Source: JALOAP01 sp964632355
GTDB lineage: Bacteria; Chloroflexota; Dehalococcoidia; Tepidiformales; Tepidiformaceae
Reading direction: 5' to 3'
DNA length: 25,655 bases
Assembly: GCA_964632355.1 (NCBI GenBank)
Contig: CAZWBW010000035.1
Location: 1-25,655, forward strand
The notes under the pieces were generated by a model, which saw nothing but the letters and a program-made list of their open reading frames with translations, searched no databases and was not told the DNA's origin. A program made the position numbers and the translations under genes. This document shows, piece after piece, positions 22,361-25,655 of the stretch. Position 1 is the first letter of the stretch, and every line of letters begins with the position of its first letter.

Positions 22361-22371
22361 GTCCGTATAAT
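22342..22371 (+). promoter_or_regulatory. Candidate promoter of the molybdenum hydroxylase operon (overlapping divergent -10s)
   Basis: A perfect TATAAT at 22366-22371 with a weak -35 TTAAGG (22342-22347, 18-base spacer) points toward the hydroxylase genes. On the opposite strand the same bases read GATTAT (22367-22372), six bases before the DUF2207 GTG, so two divergent transcripts may start from overlapping elements. A second -10-like TATAGT is at 22392-22397. Confidence 0.5.
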
Positions 22372-22378
22372 CGTCTCT

Positions 22379-22412
22379 GGCCGCGAACGGGTATAGTCCG
22401 GCCGCAAACGGG
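22379..22412 (+). repeat. 13-bp direct repeat, 21-bp period, in the hydroxylase control region
   Basis: GGCCGCGAACGGG (22379-22391) and GGCCGCAAACGGG (22400-22412) differ at one base and are separated by eight bases containing TATAGT. The 21-bp period places both copies on the same face of the helix. They sit just after the TATAAT element and 23 bases before the first hydroxylase gene, as expected for a repressor or activator operator. Confidence 0.55.
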
Positions 22413-22434
22413 GCACTTTCCCACCAGGATGACC

Positions 22435-23310
22435 ATGGAAGCATTCGACTACGTCGCGCCGCGTTCCCTGTCCGAAGTGTTCGAAGCGGTGGGGAACGGA
22501 CGGCGCTCGCTGTTTCTCGCTGGCGGTACCGATGTCATCGTGCAGCTTCGCGAAGGCCGACGGAGCTGCGACCAGCTCATCGATCTGAAACACATCGGCG
22601 AACTGACACGCCACTCGTTCGCGCCGGATGGTTCGCTCGAAATTGGCGCTGCCACCCCGCTCGCCGTCCTCTACGAAGACCCCGAGGTGCGGCGGCGGTT
22701 CCCGGCGCTCGTCGATGCGATCAGCATCATCGGCGGCATCGCCATCCAGTCGCGCGCGAGCATCGGCGGCAACCTGTGCAACGCCAGCCCCGCCGCCGAT
22801 TCGCCCCCGGCCCTCATGGCGCTTGGGGCCACCCTGGTCATCGCTTCCAAGGGCGGCACACGCGAGCTCCCGGTCGAGCAGTTCTTCACCGGCCCCGGGC
22901 AGAACGCGCTCCAGCCGGGCGAAATCCTGCTGACCATCCGCATCCCCGCCCAGCCGGAGAACTCGGGCTCCTTCTACCACCGCTTCATCCCCCGTAACGA
23001 GATGGACATCGCGGTGGCGAGCGCCGGGACCCGGCTGGTCCTTGATCCTTCGCACTCCCGGGTCGAGTCCGCCACGGTCGCGCTGGGCGCGGTCGCCGCC
23101 ACGCCGCTGCTCGTCCCCGAGGCGGCCGAGGCGCTCCGCGGACAGGCCCCGACCGCCGAAGCTTTCGCGAAGGCAGGAGAAGCCGCCGCAGCGGCGGCGC
23201 AGCCAATTACCGATATGCGCGGTTCGGTTGCTCAGCGCAAGCACCTCGCGAAGGTGCTTACCGTCCGCGCACTCGAACGGGCGCTGCAGCGCATTCAGGA
23301 GGAACGCTAG
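22435..23310 (+). CDS. Molybdenum hydroxylase FAD-binding (medium) subunit
   Basis: A 291-residue FAD subunit of the xanthine dehydrogenase/CO dehydrogenase family; it passes electrons from the Fe-S subunit to the acceptor. FAD-binding motifs are FLAGGTDVIVQLREG near residue 25 and IQSRASIGGNLCNASPAADS near residue 105. The C-terminal CO_deh_flav domain (EMDIAVASAGTRLVL to the final ALQRIQEER helix) is complete. ATG 22435 (MEAFDYVAPRSL) matches the family N terminus and has AGGA five bases upstream; an in-frame ATG at 22429 would add two residues. Its TAG is directly followed by the ATG of the Fe-S subunit, so the genes are tightly linked. The order FAD, 2Fe-2S, Mo resembles coxMSL. Confidence 0.94.
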   Translation: MEAFDYVAPRSLSEVFEAVGNGRRSLFLAGGTDVIVQLREGRRSCDQLIDLKHIGELTRHSFAPDGSLEIGAATPLAVLYEDPEVRRRFPALVDAISIIGGIAIQSRASIGGNLCNASPAADSPPALMALGATLVIASKGGTRELPVEQFFTGPGQNALQPGEILLTIRIPAQPENSGSFYHRFIPRNEMDIAVASAGTRLVLDPSHSRVESATVALGAVAATPLLVPEAAEALRGQAPTAEAFAKAGEAAAAAAQPITDMRGSVAQRKHLAKVLTVRALERALQRIQEER

Positions 23311-23793
23311 ATGGCTCGAACGCACGTCACTACCCGCCTCAACGGCGTTGAAACCGACTTCCTCTGCGAGCCGCGCCAGAGCCTGCTCGAGGTGCTGCGC
23401 GATGAAATCGGGCTCACCGGCGCCAAAGAGGGCTGCAACAACGGCAACTGCGGCGCCTGCGCCGTCCTCATGAACGGCCGCGTCGTCAACGCCTGCTGTG
23501 TGTTGGGCGTCGAAGCCCAGGACGCCGACATAACAACCATCGAGGGCATCGCCCAGGGAGAAGAACTGCACCCGCTGCAGCAGGCCTTCCTCGAGGAGGC
23601 GGCGCTCCAGTGCGGCATCTGCACCCCTGGCTTCATCGTCTCTGCCAAGGCGCTGCTCGACCGCGAACCCAATGCCGACGAACATCGCATCCGCTTCTGG
23701 CTCGCTGGTAACCTGTGCCGGTGTACCGGCTATGACAAAATCGTGCGTGCCGTTCAGAAGGCGGCGCAAGAAATGCAGGAGGCGAAGCAATGA
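23311..23793 (+). CDS. Molybdenum hydroxylase 2Fe-2S (small) subunit
   Basis: A 160-residue iron-sulfur subunit that carries two [2Fe-2S] clusters and moves electrons from the Mo site to FAD. The plant-ferredoxin-type cluster uses Cys42, Cys47, Cys50 and Cys62 (GCNNGNCGAC then CC). The second cluster, in the helical domain, uses Cys101 and Cys104 (CGICTPG) and Cys136 and Cys138 (NLCRCTGY). All eight ligands are present and the length is normal. The start ATG abuts the previous stop with no intergenic base, and the end overlaps the large-subunit start as ATGA. There is no twin-arginine signal, so the enzyme is probably cytoplasmic. Confidence 0.97.
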   Translation: MARTHVTTRLNGVETDFLCEPRQSLLEVLRDEIGLTGAKEGCNNGNCGACAVLMNGRVVNACCVLGVEAQDADITTIEGIAQGEELHPLQQAFLEEAALQCGICTPGFIVSAKALLDREPNADEHRIRFWLAGNLCRCTGYDKIVRAVQKAAQEMQEAKQ

Positions 23794-25655
23794 CCGCCGT
23801 CGAACCCCGCCCATTCAAAGTCATCGGCACCCGCCCAATCCGCCCCGACGGCGTGGAGAAGGTCACCGGCAAGGCGCAGTACGGCGCCGACATCCGCCTG
23901 CCGGGGCTTATCCATGCGCGCGTCCTCCGCAGCCCGCACGCGCACGCCCGCATCCTTTCGATCGACACGAGCGAAGCGGAGCGGCACCCGGGCGTCTTCG
24001 CTGTCGTTACGGCGAAGGACCTGCCCGGCGCGGCCGACCAGGTCCAGGAGCTGGGCGAAGGCGCCGTCAACCTGAAGGAACTGAGCGACAACATCCTCGC
24101 GTCCGACAAGGCGCTCTATAAGGGCCACGCGATCGCCGCCGTCGCCGCAGTCAACCGCCACGTGGCCGAAGAAGCGCTCGCAAAGATCCGCGTCGAATAC
24201 GAGGTCCTCCCGCCGGTGCTCGATGTACGCGACGCCATGCGGCCCGACGCGCCCATCCTGAGCGAGTCTCGGCGGACGAAGACCATCGCCGGCGAAACCA
24301 GCGACCAGCCGACGAACATCGCCCAGCACATCCGGTTCACCAACGGCGACGTCGAGGCCGCCTTCGCCGAAGCCGACCACGTGGTCGAACGTGAATACAC
24401 CACCCAGATGGTGCACCAGGGCTACATCGAGCCCCACTCGTCGACCGCCAACTGGAACAGCGACGGCACGGTCACCATCTGGACGAGCACGCAGGGTGCG
24501 TTCAGTGTCCGGTCCCAGGTGGCCGAGGTACTCCAGTTGCCCGTGTCGAAAATCCGGGTTGTGCCGATGGAGATCGGCGGTGGGTTCGGCGGCAAGATCC
24601 CGGTCTACCTCGACCCCGTCGTTGTCCTGCTTTCGAAGAAGAGCGGCCGTCCCGTAAAGGCCACCATGAGCCGAACAGAGGTCTTCGAAGCCACGGGACC
24701 GACGGGCGGCACCTACATCAAGCTGAAGGCCGCAGCGAAGGACGGCCGTATCACCGCCGTCAAGGCGATGCTTGCCTACGAAGCTGGCGCGTATCCTGGT
24801 TCGCCCGTTGGCGCCGGCGCGATGACCATGCTCTCGCCGTACGACGTCGAGAATTTCGAGATCGACGGCTACGACGTCGTCGTGAACAAGCCGAAGGTGT
24901 CCGCATATCGCGCGCCCGGTGCACCCGCGGCTGCCTTCGCCATCGAGACGGCCATCGACGAGCTCGCACGCGCTGCGGGCATTGATCCGCTCGAGTTCCG
25001 GCTCAAGAACTCCTCCCGGGAAGGCACCCGCACCGTGGCTGGCGCCGTCTTCCCGCGCATCGGCCACGAAGAGTGCGTTCGCGCCGCGCTCGAATCCCCG
25101 CACTACCGCTCCCCCATCGAGGGCCCGAACCGCGGCCGTGGTGTGGCTTCCGGCTTCTGGTTCAACGCCGGTATGCAGTCGAGTGTCATCGCATCGGTGA
25201 ACCCCGACGGCACGGTGAACCTGACCGAGGGCTCCACCGATATCGGCGGTACCCGCGCCACCCTGGCGATGCAGCTCGCCGAGACCCTCGGCATCGACTA
25301 TCACGACGTGAAGCCCGTCGTCGCCGACACCGACTCCGTGGGCTACAACGACGTCACGGGTGGTAGCCGCACCACCTTCGCCAGTGGTATGGCGACCTAC
25401 GAGGCCGGAATGGACATTCGCCGCCAGATGATCGCCCGCGCCGCAAAGCTGCTCGACGTCCCCGAAGACGACCTCGTGTACGAAGACGGCGAGGTGCGCT
25501 CGACCAAGGACGCCACCAAGCGGATGACCTTCAAGGAGATCGCCGCGAAGCAGACGCGTACCGGCGGCCCCATCGTCGGGAAGGCCTCGCTCGTTGCCCG
25601 CGGCGTCGGCGGCGCCTTCGGAACTCACATCGTCGACGTCGAGGTCGACCCCGAC
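23790..25655 (+). CDS. Molybdenum hydroxylase large (molybdopterin-binding) subunit, 3'-truncated
   Basis: The catalytic subunit; 622 codons are visible and the frame runs off the window. It starts MTAVEPRPFKVIGTRPIRPD from the ATG that overlaps the small-subunit stop. The N-terminal a/b hammerhead domain (KVTGKAQYGADIRLPG) is followed by the Mo-binding domain with VHQGYIEPHSS, GGGFGGK (263-269) and the active-site loop AYRAPGAPAAAFAIE (from 372). The loop is neither AYxCSFR (form I CO dehydrogenase) nor AYRGAGR (form II), so CO oxidation is unlikely; a xanthine dehydrogenase-like oxidation of an organic compound is more probable, substrate unknown. The usual GQG cofactor segment reads DIGGTRATLAMQLAETLGI, a variant seen in an unassigned subgroup. 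The catalytic Glu near the C terminus is outside the window. Confidence 0.93.
   Translation, partial: MTAVEPRPFKVIGTRPIRPDGVEKVTGKAQYGADIRLPGLIHARVLRSPHAHARILSIDTSEAERHPGVFAVVTAKDLPGAADQVQELGEGAVNLKELSDNILASDKALYKGHAIAAVAAVNRHVAEEALAKIRVEYEVLPPVLDVRDAMRPDAPILSESRRTKTIAGETSDQPTNIAQHIRFTNGDVEAAFAEADHVVEREYTTQMVHQGYIEPHSSTANWNSDGTVTIWTSTQGAFSVRSQVAEVLQLPVSKIRVVPMEIGGGFGGKIPVYLDPVVVLLSKKSGRPVKATMSRTEVFEATGPTGGTYIKLKAAAKDGRITAVKAMLAYEAGAYPGSPVGAGAMTMLSPYDVENFEIDGYDVVVNKPKVSAYRAPGAPAAAFAIETAIDELARAAGIDPLEFRLKNSSREGTRTVAGAVFPRIGHEECVRAALESPHYRSPIEGPNRGRGVASGFWFNAGMQSSVIASVNPDGTVNLTEGSTDIGGTRATLAMQLAETLGIDYHDVKPVVADTDSVGYNDVTGGSRTTFASGMATYEAGMDIRRQMIARAAKLLDVPEDDLVYEDGEVRSTKDATKRMTFKEIAAKQTRTGGPIVGKASLVARGVGGAFGTHIVDVEVDPD

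Noticed and set aside
22361..22444. Longer DUF2207 start at 22444
   Set aside because: It would add 28 residues before the signal peptide, run through promoter elements and overlap the divergent gene. GTG 22360 gives a normal signal peptide.
22342..25628. Two long minus-strand open frames opposite the molybdenum hydroxylase genes
   Set aside because: All eight Fe-S cysteines, the FAD motifs and the Mo motifs lie on the plus strand with tight operon overlaps. The minus frames are shadows.
22435..25655. Aerobic CO dehydrogenase coxMSL
   Set aside because: The gene order fits, but the loop AYRAPG lacks the Cys of form I (AYxCSFR) and is not the form II AYRGAGR.

Overview
The window is a high-GC (roughly mid-60s %, estimated by eye), gene-dense bacterial fragment of ordinary chromosomal character. 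It holds 18 protein genes on both strands, no RNA gene, insertion sequence, phage gene or CRISPR array that I can see, and no gene-free stretch above about 235 bp. Three runs of exactly 10 N mark scaffold joins, so this is a draft or metagenome assembly. The gene mix (class A PBP with a PT-rich tail, DUF2207 protein with a poly-Gly tail, DinG fused to an exonuclease, EF-G-like GTPase, glpK/glpD, molybdenum hydroxylase) suggests a Gram-positive-type or monoderm lineage. Chloroflexota (aerobic Dehalococcoidia-like) is my best guess at modest confidence; no marker gene settles it.

Layout. 1-1080 (+) is the 3' part of a GAF-domain sensor protein. It meets head-on, sharing a CTAG stop, a two-gene minus-strand unit (1077-3128): an amidohydrolase followed by an uncharacterised acidic-tailed protein, joined by an ATGA overlap. 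3286-3807 (+) is a cyclophilin peptidyl-prolyl isomerase, separated by a perfect 12-bp hairpin terminator from a minus-strand EF-G-like GTPase (3876-5930). A divergent promoter region (5931-6165) leads to an exonuclease-DinG helicase (6166-8913) and a coupled GNAT acetyltransferase (8910-9284).

9281-15725 is a minus-strand run of four genes: M1 aminopeptidase with HEAT repeats, glycerol kinase, glycerol-3-phosphate dehydrogenase, and a sirtuin deacetylase. The sirtuin ends inside the stop codon of the convergent acetyltransferase. Next come a divergent crotonase-family gene (15868-16674), a bidirectional terminator, and a large minus-strand class A penicillin-binding protein (16723-19576, interrupted by a gap). 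A glycerophosphodiesterase (19766-20485) follows, then a convergent minus-strand DUF2207 membrane protein (20489-22360). A three-subunit molybdenum hydroxylase operon in the order FAD, 2Fe-2S, Mo runs off the right end (22435-25655).

How they fit together. The phosphodiesterase, kinase and dehydrogenase together could feed glycerol and glycerophosphodiesters into dihydroxyacetone phosphate. The acetyltransferase/sirtuin pair could be a lysine acetylation writer and eraser next to that pathway (inference). The molybdenum hydroxylase has a control region with a 13-bp direct repeat spaced 21 bp apart around -10-like sequences, which is the best candidate regulatory signal here. The three N-gaps all fall in genes and explain apparent frameshifts; I treat those genes as intact in nature. 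I did not find a clear new defence or mobile system.
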